Shown one piece after another: positions 22,752-32,000 of a stretch of 43,091 bases of DNA. The first letter of the stretch is position 1. Every line of letters begins with the position of its first letter. This stretch comes from an uncultured Prevotella sp. (GTDB lineage: Bacteria; Bacteroidota; Bacteroidia; Bacteroidales; Bacteroidaceae). The translations under genes and the position numbers were made by a program. The notes beneath the pieces are model-generated. The model was not told the origin of the DNA. It made no database searches and saw nothing but the letters and a program-made list of their open reading frames with translations. The stretch lies in assembly GCA_905236165.1 (NCBI GenBank), contig CAJOOC010000102.1, positions 1 through 43,091 of the forward strand, read 5' to 3'.

Positions 22752-23239
22752 GCCTTTCGGCAAGGCTGCATGAGGCGCTGATTTTTGTCAGAGTTTTCAT
22801 GCATTCTGGAAAGAGAAAGTCCAGAAACATGGCAAAAATACACCCCGAAAACGCCAAAGATGCCCTTTGAGGAGGTAAAAGACGGTCTTTTAGGTGCTCA
22901 AAGTTGCCCTTTTACACCCTAAAAGTGACCCTTTTACAAGGTAATAGAGCCTCCGTTACGGCACTTTTTCAGGCCAGAAACGCTGCCTTCGGAGAACCCG
23001 CTACTGATTATCAAGCAGTTACAAACCATCGCTATTTCGCCGAATTTGAAGCCGAAGGAGAACTTGCTGGAAAATATCGCGCTGTAGAGCATGATAAAAG
23101 TCAAAAGTTTCCTACTTTCTGGACTTTTAGGTTGCCTCCGGATGATGAACGAAGCAGGCCTCAGGCTAAAAGCAGGTTGCCCTTTCAGGGCGCACTTACG
23201 AAACTTGATTATAAACCAACAAACAAAAAAACATAAACT
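22752..23239. other. Gene-free spacer with palindrome and short direct repeats
   Basis: This 488-nt gap holds no convincing gene. Visible elements are a hairpin at the greA end, a perfect palindrome TAAAAGAC-G-GTCTTTTA at 22876-22892, and the motif CCCTTTTACA twice (about 22909 and 22930). The track ORF 22904-23236 (110 aa) has no recognisable domain and a composition unlike its neighbours, and I treat it as spurious. The minus-strand ORF at 22669-22857 overlaps greA and is also rejected. The region may be an intergenic repeat family member. Confidence 0.5.
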
Positions 23240-23638
23240 ATGGACATATTTTCAAAGATAGCCGCTGGCGAGATACCCAGCTACAAGTGTGCAGAAAACG
23301 AAGAGTTCTATGCCTTTCTCGATATCAACCCCGTAGTGAAGGCCCACGTGCTCGTCATCCCACGCCGTGAGGTGGATTATATCTTCGACATGGACGACGA
23401 CGAGACAGCGCGCTACTTCGTCTTTGCCAAGAAAGTGGCAAAGGCCATCAAGGCTGCCTTCCCATGCAAGAAGGTGGGAATGAGCGTCTTCGGACTCGAA
23501 GTGGCACACGCCCACATACACCTCATGCCAATGGACACCGAGGGCGATATGGACTTCCGCCGCAAGAAGCTGTCCCTGCCAGAGGAAGAGATGAAGGAGA
23601 TTGCCGCGAAGATATATGGCGAGTTCCAGAAACTCTAA
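23240..23638 (+). CDS. HIT family nucleotide hydrolase/transferase
   Basis: A 132-aa histidine-triad protein with the start typical of the Hint branch (DIFSKIAAGEIPSYK), AFLDINPVVKAHVLVIPRR, and the catalytic triad HAHIHLMPM near residues 93-100. These proteins hydrolyse nucleoside phosphoramidates or related substrates in the cytoplasm. The length is typical. The outer-membrane protein gene follows 47 nt downstream. Confidence 0.93.
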   Translation: MDIFSKIAAGEIPSYKCAENEEFYAFLDINPVVKAHVLVIPRREVDYIFDMDDDETARYFVFAKKVAKAIKAAFPCKKVGMSVFGLEVAHAHIHLMPMDTEGDMDFRRKKLSLPEEEMKEIAAKIYGEFQKL

Positions 23639-23685
23639 GCCCCCGAAACATCCAAACAACCAACACACAAACAACAATCCTGACA

Positions 23686-26007
23686 TTGAAGAGATTAGCA
23701 GCCATACTATTAGCATCACTCACGACGCTTGCCCTCAACGCCCAGACAACCGGCGGCAACAACAAGACCACCGGGAAATCCGGCACCTCCGGCATCTCCG
23801 ACCAGATGCTTGACGAGATACAGGTGACGGGTACCAAGTCGACCATGAAACTGAAGGTGGATCGCAAGGAGTTTGATGTATCGAGCATGATTACCACCGA
23901 CGGCCTTACCGCAACCGAGGTGCTTGAGACCATACCCTCCGTTGAGGTTGACAACGACGGCAACGTTTCCCTGCGCGGCAACAGCAGCGTGGAGATACGC
24001 ATCAACGGACGCAACAGCGGCCTCAACAGCGACAACCAAGGGCAGATACTGCAGCAGCTGCCGGCAGAGAGCATCGAGAAGATAGAAATCATCGACAACC
24101 CCTCGTCAAAGTTCTCCGCCGAAGGCTCGGCAGGCATCATCAACATCGTGCTGAAGAAAGACCGCAGGGCAGGCTATTACGGCTCTGCGCAGGCGGGCAT
24201 CAACACCCGCTCAGGAGTGCGCGGCTCGTTCAACATCAACTACTCCTCGTCAAAGCTCGACGCCTACGCCAACGTGGGCTACCGCCACCGCGAGAACACT
24301 GGGCGCAACGAGAGCGAGCAGGACAACCTCGTTAACGGTGTGCCCACAAGCTTTGAGCGCCACTACAAGGAAAACTCCAGCACCGGCAATAACCTCTTCA
24401 GCCGGGCAGGAGTAACGTGGCACGTTGATTCAAAGAACGACCTCTCCCTCAGCGGAATGCTCATGACGGGCAAGAACAAGAACAACTCCACTACACCTTA
24501 TTATTATGGTTACTATGTAAACAGCGCCAACTATGGCAGTTTCGTGGAGGGTCAGGAGATGCTCTACAAGATAAGGACGCGTGATGAGCACAGCAGCGGC
24601 CCGATGACGATGTTCAACATGGAGTTCAACTATCGGCACAACTTCGCCCTCAGCCACTTCATCGACTTCATCGTGTCGCACAACAGGTGGAATGCCGACA
24701 ATGATAATATCTATCAGGACAGTATCACCAACCTTGCGTCATACGATTCCCAATACAAGCAGGAGAGCTATCAGAGCCGGCCGCTGAACATCAAGAACAA
24801 CAACACCGAGATACGTCTCGACTACGAGAACAGACTCAGCGAGGCCATGAAGGTGGAGGCCGGATACAACGGAAGGCTGAGCAGGGAGAACACTCCGCAG
24901 CAGAGCTATGAGGCACCGAACTGGGACGGCACAGGGCTCGTTGAGGACCATCTCTACTACAACCGTTTCATCTACAACCTCGATGTGCACGCGCTCTACG
25001 CCACGCTGTCCTACAACTACAAGAAGATGGGCGTGATGGCAGGCCTCAGAGGCGAATACTGGAGGGTGAACACAGAGTCGTATGACTGGGATCAGGACCA
25101 CGGAACAAAAGAGAAAGACCCTGCATTCAAGAAGGACTACTTCCAACTCTTCCCCAGCATCTTCATGTCATACCAGCTGACGGAGACACAGCAGCTGCAG
25201 CTCAACTACACACGCCGCCTGCGCCGACCCTGGGGAGGAGAACTGAACAACTTCCGCAACACCTCCGACGCATCCATAACGAGCTACGGCAACCCGCTGC
25301 TGACGCCGGAATACAGCAATTCCTTCTCGCTCAACTACCTGAAACAGTGGAATCAGCACTCGCTCCTCGTATCGGCATACTACCGCCCCACGAGCGACGT
25401 CATACAGCGCATCAACTACCGCAACAGCACCGACGGCATGATGTACAGCACGCCGCAGAATGTGGCCAAGAGCACCAGCACAGGTATTGAGCTGACGGGC
25501 AAGAACAAGATAGCACGCATCATTGACCTTACAACCAACGTCAACCTCTACTACTACAAGCTCGACGACTTCAGCTACGACATAGAGGGACAGACCGTGA
25601 CGGGCAATGCACGCGACAATTTCACCTGGAACGCACGCATCATAGCACAGCTCACGCTACCATGGGACATCAGCATGCAGATAAGCGGCAGATACAACTC
25701 GCGTCAGGTCATAACACAAGGATACCGGCCAGCACAGATAAGCATGGATGCTGCGGTGAAGAAGAACTTCTTCAACCGGGCACTGGTACTGTCTATCAAC
25801 TGCCGCGACGTGTTCAACAGCCGCAAATGGGAGAGCTACACCAGCAGCGACACCTTCTCGCGATACTCTCTCAACAAGCGCAGAAGCAGAACAGTAAACT
25901 TCAACCTCACATGGAACTTCGGCAATTCACTGGGCAAGAAGAAACGTGAGGCACAGAACAATGAAAACGAAGAAGAAGAAATGTCTGTGGGAGGCTACGA
26001 CATGTAG
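23686..26007 (+). CDS. Outer-membrane beta-barrel (TonB-dependent receptor-like) protein, TTG start
   Basis: A protein of about 773 aa with signal peptide MKRLAAILLASLTTLALNAQ. A plug-like domain follows (about 40-165: DEIQVTGTKSTMKL, ATEVLETIPSVEVDNDGNVS, LRGNSSVEIRINGR, IEKIEIIDNPSSKFSAEGSA, GIINIVLKKD), then a large beta-barrel. This is the outer-membrane beta-barrel family related to TonB-dependent receptors, lacking the usual N-terminal carboxypeptidase-like domain. The ligand is unknown. The track start at 23464 lies inside the HIT gene and gives no signal peptide. No ATG or GTG lies in the right place, so TTG at 23686 is the best start. The 3' end overlaps the lysozyme gene by 47 nt. 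Confidence 0.88.
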   Translation: MKRLAAILLASLTTLALNAQTTGGNNKTTGKSGTSGISDQMLDEIQVTGTKSTMKLKVDRKEFDVSSMITTDGLTATEVLETIPSVEVDNDGNVSLRGNSSVEIRINGRNSGLNSDNQGQILQQLPAESIEKIEIIDNPSSKFSAEGSAGIINIVLKKDRRAGYYGSAQAGINTRSGVRGSFNINYSSSKLDAYANVGYRHRENTGRNESEQDNLVNGVPTSFERHYKENSSTGNNLFSRAGVTWHVDSKNDLSLSGMLMTGKNKNNSTTPYYYGYYVNSANYGSFVEGQEMLYKIRTRDEHSSGPMTMFNMEFNYRHNFALSHFIDFIVSHNRWNADNDNIYQDSITNLASYDSQYKQESYQSRPLNIKNNNTEIRLDYENRLSEAMKVEAGYNGRLSRENTPQQSYEAPNWDGTGLVEDHLYYNRFIYNLDVHALYATLSYNYKKMGVMAGLRGEYWRVNTESYDWDQDHGTKEKDPAFKKDYFQLFPSIFMSYQLTETQQLQLNYTRRLRRPWGGELNNFRNTSDASITSYGNPLLTPEYSNSFSLNYLKQWNQHSLLVSAYYRPTSDVIQRINYRNSTDGMMYSTPQNVAKSTSTGIELTGKNKIARIIDLTTNVNLYYYKLDDFSYDIEGQTVTGNARDNFTWNARIIAQLTLPWDISMQISGRYNSRQVITQGYRPAQISMDAAVKKNFFNRALVLSINCRDVFNSRKWESYTSSDTFSRYSLNKRRSRTVNFNLTWNFGNSLGKKKREAQNNENEEEEMSVGGYDM

Positions 26008-27292
26008 CATGCTGCGACTGTGGCTCCTGCCACTTACCATAACGCTGCTGTGGGCCTGCTCCGCAACGGAGACGCCACGCACCGACAACGGGCAGTATGC
26101 ACAGAGCATAGCAACAGAACTGCAGAACACCGACTCCCTGCTCACCATAGCGAGAGCCACCGACAAGGACGTGCGCTACTACCTGCGCACACACACCGTG
26201 CTCGACAACGGCTTCGACATCGTGGCAGGCTTCGAAAACAAGCAGAAGCACCGCCTCGACTCCCTGCTCCAACGCTACGAGCAGCTGCTGAAGGCAACAG
26301 AATTCCAGGCCCTGAACCTCGCGGGCCACACCACACACCGCTGGCAGGAAGAGCCACAGCGCTCACCACTCGACAGCCTCGGCACATACAGCGGAGACAG
26401 AGACATCACCGGACAACCCTCCGGATACGGCATCTTTCAGGGATACGACGGAGAATACTACGAAGGAGAGTGGCAACACGGAGAGCGCGACGGCGTGGGA
26501 ATGTCGGTAACGCCCGGCAAGAGACTAAGGCTGGGAGAATGGAAAGACAGCAAGTTCCTCGGAGAACGCATCACCTATACGCCCGACCGAACCTATGGCA
26601 TCGATATCTCACGCTATCAGCATGAGCAGGAGAAGATGGTATCGAAACGCGTGAAGGTGCGCAGAGGAAGGTATGTGACGAAGAAAGTAAAGACCGTAGT
26701 ACACCACAGCATCGACTGGGACAGGCTGCGCGTCACCTCACTCGGCACCTATTCCAAGAAGAAGATAGTAGGAGAGGTGGACTATCCCGTCAGCTTCATC
26801 TACATAAAGGCCACAGAAGGCACCACGGTGAGGAACGCCTACTTCGCTACCGACTATGCCAATTCGCGCAAGCACGGTTACAAGACCGGCGCATACCACT
26901 TCTTCTCGACGAGGACAGCGGGCAAGAGTCAGGGATACTATTTCCTGCAAAACACGAGATACAACAAGGGAGACCTCCCCCCCGTGCTCGACATAGAGCC
27001 CACCGATGCACAGATAAGGAGCCTCGGAGGCGTGAGATTCCTCTTCGCCAACGTCAGAGGATGGATACACGTAGTGGAGAAGAAACTGGGAGTGAAGCCC
27101 GTGCTGTACGTCAGCAACCGCTTCGTAAACAAATATCTCGTGCAGGCTCCTGACCTGCTCCACAACTACGACGTGTGGATAGCACGCTACGGAGAGTTCA
27201 GGCCTGACGTGAACCTCATCTCCTGGCAGCTCTGTCAGGACGGAAGAGTAAGGGGAATCTACGGGCCCGTTGACATCAGCGTAATGTTTTAA
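25961..27292 (+). CDS. MORN-repeat GH25 muramidase lipoprotein
   Basis: A 443-aa envelope protein: lipobox in LLWACSATE, a helical linker (about 45-125), two or three MORN-like repeats (about 130-195: GTYSGDRDITGQPSGYG, YYEGEWQHGERDGVGM, LRLGEWKDSKFLGE), then a GH25 lysozyme domain. Domain hallmarks are YGIDISRYQHE, SFIYIKATEG, GAYHFFS, the catalytic pair region PPVLDIEP, YDVWIARY and the terminal GPVDISVMF. A basic insertion (VSKRVKVRRGRYVTKKVK) interrupts the domain between DISRYQ and IDWDRL. It would cleave peptidoglycan beta-1,4 bonds from a lipid-anchored position. The start at 25961 is the ATG nearest the hydrophobic segment. Confidence 0.88.
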   Translation: MKTKKKKCLWEATTCSMLRLWLLPLTITLLWACSATETPRTDNGQYAQSIATELQNTDSLLTIARATDKDVRYYLRTHTVLDNGFDIVAGFENKQKHRLDSLLQRYEQLLKATEFQALNLAGHTTHRWQEEPQRSPLDSLGTYSGDRDITGQPSGYGIFQGYDGEYYEGEWQHGERDGVGMSVTPGKRLRLGEWKDSKFLGERITYTPDRTYGIDISRYQHEQEKMVSKRVKVRRGRYVTKKVKTVVHHSIDWDRLRVTSLGTYSKKKIVGEVDYPVSFIYIKATEGTTVRNAYFATDYANSRKHGYKTGAYHFFSTRTAGKSQGYYFLQNTRYNKGDLPPVLDIEPTDAQIRSLGGVRFLFANVRGWIHVVEKKLGVKPVLYVSNRFVNKYLVQAPDLLHNYDVWIARYGEFRPDVNLISWQLCQDGRVRGIYGPVDISVMF

Positions 27293-27306
27293 TACACTAT
27301 ACTATC

Positions 27307-27642
27307 ATGCAAGAAACAAGACAAAACAGAATAAGCCGCCTCCTGCAGAAAGAGCTGAGCCTCATCTTCCAGGGGCAGACAAGGCAGACACACGGAGTGA
27401 TGATCAGCGTCACACGCGTGAAGATATCGCCAGACCTCAGCATCTGCACAGCATACCTCAGCATCTTCCCCTCAGAGAAAGGAGAGGAGATACTGCAGAA
27501 CATACAGAAGAATACATCGCAGGTGCGATACGAACTGGGGCAGCGCGTCAGGAACCAGCTCCGCATCATACCTGAGCTGCGCTTCTTCATCGACGACTCA
27601 CTCGACTATCTTGAGAAGATAGACGACCTGCTGAAGAAATAA
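27307..27642 (+). CDS. rbfA: Ribosome-binding factor A
   Basis: A 111-aa KH-fold protein needed for 16S rRNA 5'-end maturation and cold growth. RQNRISRLLQKELSLIFQ, ISVTRVKISPDLSICTAYLSIFP and VRYELGQRVRNQLRIIPELRFFIDDSLDYLEKIDDLL are typical family blocks. It sits between the lysozyme gene (14 nt) and the permease. Its TAA stop is the first three bases of a TAATTCG repeat tract. Confidence 0.95.
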   Translation: MQETRQNRISRLLQKELSLIFQGQTRQTHGVMISVTRVKISPDLSICTAYLSIFPSEKGEEILQNIQKNTSQVRYELGQRVRNQLRIIPELRFFIDDSLDYLEKIDDLLKK

Positions 27643-27670
27643 TTCGTTAATTTGTAAATTCGATAATTTG
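27641..27670 (+). repeat. TTAATTCG/TTAATTTG tract joining rbfA stop to permease start
   Basis: AATTCGTTAATTTGTAAATTCGATAATTTG fills the entire spacer. The first TAA ends rbfA (27640-27642), and the last TTG (27668-27670) starts the permease gene. Confidence 0.88.
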
Positions 27671-28897
27671 AACCGCGTCAGCCTACACATAGCCCAGCGC
27701 TACCTCTTCTCAAAGAAGCGCACCAACATCATCAACGTCATATCGGGCGTCAGCGTAGTCGGTGTAGCCATTGCCACTATGGCGATGGTAGTAGTAATGA
27801 GTGTCTTCAATGGTTTCAGCGACCTCGTAGCCACATTCTTCACCGCCTTCGACCCACAGCTCAAGGTAGTGCCGGCAAAGGGGAAGACCTGCCCAGCCGA
27901 CAATGCAAAACTCATGGAGATACGCAGCATGGACTGCGTTGACCTGGTATCAGAGACCATCGAGGACCAGGCGCTGGCCATCTACGGCGACAGACAGTCG
28001 ATGGTCAAGATAAAAGGCGTTGACGACAACTTCGAGAAACTCACACGCATCGACGACCTCTGCTATGGCGAAGGCATCTATGAACTGCATGCTGCCGACC
28101 TGCAATACGGCATCGTAGGCATCAGGCTGGCCAATACCCTCGGAATGTCGGCACACTGGAAGGGCTACATGCACGTCTATGCACCCAACCGCACAGGGCA
28201 GCTCGACCTGATGAACCCCATGGAGGGCTTCATCGTCGACTCTCTGATGTCGCCGGGAGTGGTCTTCTGCGTCCAGCAGGGCAAATACGACAAGAACTAC
28301 ATCCTCACCTCCCTGCCGTTTGCACGAATGCTTTTCCAGTGTGACGGAGAGATATCCGCCCTGGAGATAAAGCTGAAGCCCGGAGTCAACATAGCCGGTG
28401 CCAAGGCCGACATGGAGAAGATTCTGGGCGAGGACTTCGTCGTGCAGGACCGCTACGAACAGCAGTCCGACACCTTTAACATAATGAAGATAGAGAAACT
28501 GATGGCCTACATCTTCCTCACCTTCATTCTCGTGGTGGCTTGCTTCAACATCATAGGCTCGCTGACGATGCTCATCATCGACAAGAAGAAAGATACCGAG
28601 ACCCTGCGGGCACTCGGGGCACGCGAGTCGCTCATCAAGAACATCTTCATCCTCGAAGGCTGGATGATAAGCATCGTGGGAGCCGTGATAGGCGTGCTGC
28701 TCGGACTGGGGCTCTGTCTGGCACAGCAGCAGTTTGGCATAGTGTCTTTAGGAGAGCAGAGCGGAGCATTCATCATCGATGCTTACCCCGTCAGCGTGCA
28801 CTATAGCGACGTGGCGCTAATCTTCATCACAGTATTAATCATAGGCTTCCTCTCCGTGCTATATCCTGTGAAATACGCTACAAAAGAAGGAAAATAA
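27668..28897 (+). CDS. LolC/LolE-type ABC transporter permease, TTG start
   Basis: A 409-aa FtsX/MacB-superfamily permease. The N-terminal RVSLHIAQRYLFSKK and first membrane helix are followed by a periplasmic domain (about 45-265) and three C-terminal helices (about 275-400). FNIIGSLTMLIIDKKKDTETLRALGA is the characteristic segment that couples to the ATPase. The likely role is extraction of lipoproteins from the inner membrane with LolD; no ATPase gene is adjacent. Family alignment places the initiator at the TTG in AATTTGAACCGC, the final unit of the repeat tract. Confidence 0.9.
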   Translation: MNRVSLHIAQRYLFSKKRTNIINVISGVSVVGVAIATMAMVVVMSVFNGFSDLVATFFTAFDPQLKVVPAKGKTCPADNAKLMEIRSMDCVDLVSETIEDQALAIYGDRQSMVKIKGVDDNFEKLTRIDDLCYGEGIYELHAADLQYGIVGIRLANTLGMSAHWKGYMHVYAPNRTGQLDLMNPMEGFIVDSLMSPGVVFCVQQGKYDKNYILTSLPFARMLFQCDGEISALEIKLKPGVNIAGAKADMEKILGEDFVVQDRYEQQSDTFNIMKIEKLMAYIFLTFILVVACFNIIGSLTMLIIDKKKDTETLRALGARESLIKNIFILEGWMISIVGAVIGVLLGLGLCLAQQQFGIVSLGEQSGAFIIDAYPVSVHYSDVALIFITVLIIGFLSVLYPVKYATKEGK

Positions 28898-28903
28898 GGA
28901 AAG

Positions 28904-29011
28904 CCCCACCCCGGCCCAGCCATTAAGGGGAAGCCCCACCCCGACCCTCCCCAAGGGGGAGGGGGAAGTGAAGAGTGAAGAGTTGTCGCGGGCGAGACGC
29001 CCACGTCCCTG
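28904..29011. repeat. Composite intergenic repeat after the permease gene
   Basis: Successive modules can be read: AAGCCCCACCCC twice, CCCTCCCCAAGGGGGAGGGG, AAGTGAAGAGTGAAGAG, and a full inverted copy of the GC-rich repeat (GTCGCGGGCGAGACGCCCAC, 28985-29011). An 8-nt TTAATTCG tract follows. The same modules occur singly or combined at 1796, 36981 and 38372. Confidence 0.8.
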
Positions 29012-29030
29012 CCCTCAGAGGTAATCATAA

Positions 29031-29058
29031 TTTGTTAATTCGTTAATTCGTTAATTTG
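29031..29058 (+). repeat. TTAATTCG/TTAATTTG tract before the 1206-aa gene
   Basis: TTTGTTAATTCGTTAATTCG then TTAATTTG ends 6 nt before the ATG at 29064; AAAGG lies between. Sense orientation, as at every other occurrence. Confidence 0.88.
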
Positions 29059-29063
29059 AAAGG

Positions 29064-32000
29064 ATGATACAAAACATTGAGATCTTCTATCCCTGTCCTA
29101 ACGGCGGGGGCATGGCCTCCACAGACAGCCTGTGTGAGATTGCCGATGCAGCAAAGACCGAATACATCTTCATATCCACAAAGAACACCCCCGTCACCCT
29201 GGGACAACGCGCCACAGAACGACTGTTGCGAGTAGCACAGGAGACGGAGGCACTCATGGTATATGCCGACCACTATTCCATGACTGACGGAAAACGCGAA
29301 CAGCACCCGGTAATAGACTATCAGGAGGGAGCTATCCGCGACGACTTCGACTTCGGTCAGCTACTCTTCGTAAAGACATCCACGTTGCGCGACTTCGTAA
29401 AGCAGCAGAAGACCGACTATGCCTATGCCGGACTGTACGCCCTGCGTCTGTATATTCAAAGGTGCGGCACCATTTTCCATCTCAATGAGTATCTCTACAC
29501 GGAAGAGGAACACGACACGCGAAAGAGCGGTGAGAAACAGTTTGACTATGTCAACCCCAAGAACCGCAGCGTTCAGATGGAGATGGAGCATGCCGCCACA
29601 TACCATCTCGAACAGATAGGAGCCAAGGTTGACACCACAACCCGCTTGGAGCCAGACTTCGGCGAGGAGCAGTTTGACGTGGAGGCATCCGTCGTCATAC
29701 CAGTATTCAACAGGGAGAAGACCATTGCCGACGCCGTCAGGAGCGCACTGGCACAGAAGGCTAAGTTCCGATACAACGTCATTGTGGTGGACAACCATTC
29801 TACCGACAACACCACATCCATCCTGCAGCAACTGGTGCAGGAGGAGACCGAAAACGGCACCAACCGCCTCATACACCTCATACCCCAGCGCACAGACCTC
29901 GGCATAGGAGGCTGTTGGAACGAGGCCATCAACTCCGACCATTGCGGACGGTTCGCCGTGCAGCTCGACAGCGACGACCTCTACAGCGGTTCCGACACGC
30001 TCCAGAAAGTGGTGGATGCCTTCTACAGACAGAAGGCCGCTATGGTCATAGGAGCATACCGCATGTGCGACTTCGAACTCAACACCCTGCCCCCAGGTAT
30101 CATCGACCATAGAGAATGGACCGACGAGAACGGGCCCAATAACGCCCTGCGCATCAACGGACTGGGAGCACCACGTGCCTTCTTCACACCGCTGATAAGG
30201 GAAATAGGCTTCCCCAACACCAGCTACGGAGAAGACTATGCCTTGGGACTGGCCTTCAGCCGCTCCTTCCGCATTGGACGTATATACGAAGAGGTATACC
30301 TGTGCAGGCGATGGGGCGGCAACAGCGATGCAGCCCTCAGCATAGAAAAGGTGAACGCCAATAATATATATAAGGACAGGTTGCGCACGATGGAGATACA
30401 CGCACGCAAGCTGATGCACGAAGGCAAGATGCCACCGATGGAGTCTGACTCCCTGACACGCTTCTTCAACCGCCAGCTGGAGCGATGGGACGATGCGCAC
30501 CAGCGATACAACGACCTGCAAAAGGTACAGATACGACAGTTGGGAGAACTGAAGGCACAGTTCAACCCCGCCAGAATCGTCTCCACAGGAGCACACATCG
30601 ACAAGGCGTCATTGACAAAGCGGGCATGCTTCCTATGTCAGGTGAACAGGCCCGACAAACAGCTGAAGAAGCAGATAGACAGCGACTTCGAGATTCTCGT
30701 CAACCCCTACCCCATCCTGCCGCAGCACTTCACCATCCCATTGCTGGAACATAAGCCGCAGAGCATCTTCAACTACTTTGAGGAGATACGCCGCATACTG
30801 CGCAAGCACTCCAACCTCATGGTGTTCTACAACGGTCCGAAGTGCGGAGCTTCCGCTCCCGACCACATGCATCTGCAAGCCGGCACATCGGGGATAGTAC
30901 CCATACAGACCGACTGGCAGCGGCTCGTGCGCACCATGCAGCCCATAGAAGAGAATAATGAAGGAGAGAGCATCTCGCTCATGACGGACTATGTCTGTCC
31001 CGTCTTCGTCATTCGCACCACACACAGCGAGACAGAGCGACGCTACTTCCGACGCCTATACCGCGCCATGGTAAACGGTGCCGACGAGCCAATGATGAAC
31101 ATCGTAGCATGGCAACACGACGGAGAGTACACCACCCTCGTCTTCCCACGCAAGAAACACAGACCCGCCTGTTACCCCGACGGCAGCAATCAGGGCAGCG
31201 ACACGCTCATGATTAGCCCGGGAGCCATCGATATGGCCGGACTCATCATAACGCCCAGAGAAGAAGACTTTAACAAGCTGGATGCCCGGCGCGCTGCCGA
31301 CATTCTCGCAGAAGTAAGCGTCAGCAAGGAAGAGGCAGAGCAGATAGCAGCCCTCTTCAAGGAAGACCTGCCACACAAGGCGAAGGAGACCGTCAAGCGC
31401 CTCAAGCGCTTTGACAGCATGCCCGACGTAAAGGTAGGCATAGTGAGCGCTACTCAGCTCACCTTCACCCTGAACGGCGACTATACCGCCAAGGGCGAAG
31501 AGATTACTGGCAAGCAGACAGTAAGCATATCAGAGGGCACCATCCTATGGCGCGGCACACAGTATCAGGAACTCATTTTCCGTCCGCAACAGAAGCAGCA
31601 GCAGAATGCCAACACCGATGCGGCCACAACGCCGTCATTCACCATTGAGGATGTCACCATCGGCATCAACTTCCACTGGGAGAGACAGCAGAGGCAGACC
31701 TTCATAGGAGCGCTGCGCCTCGTGCCGGAAGAGAATAAGATATGCGCCATCAACGAACTGCCCGTAGAGCGATACCTTGAAAGCGTGATATCCTCAGAGA
31801 TGGCAGCCACAAGCAGCCTCGAACTTCTAAAGGCACATGCCGTGATATCACGCTCTTGGCTGCTGTCGCAGATAGAGCGAAGGAAAAGGCTCAACGAGGC
31901 TTCCAACAGCTTCTTCTCGTTCGTGAAGAAAGACGATATGCTCATTCGCTGGTATGACCGTGAAGACCACACCATCTTCGATGTCTGCGCCGATGACCAC

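Noticed and set aside
22904-23236. 110-aa ORF between greA and the HIT gene
   Set aside because: No recognisable domain, composition unlike neighbouring genes, overlaps repeat-like sequence; treated as spacer.
25946-26007. Overlap of the barrel-protein and lysozyme genes as a frameshifted fusion
   Set aside because: Each protein is complete, with a barrel-type end and a separate lipoprotein signal; the overlap is an ordinary tight gene junction.
26020-26625. 201-aa plus-strand ORF and similar long shadow ORFs (for example 29361-30596 minus, 3995-4636 plus)
   Set aside because: They lie wholly within well-supported genes in other frames and have no motifs or promoters of their own.
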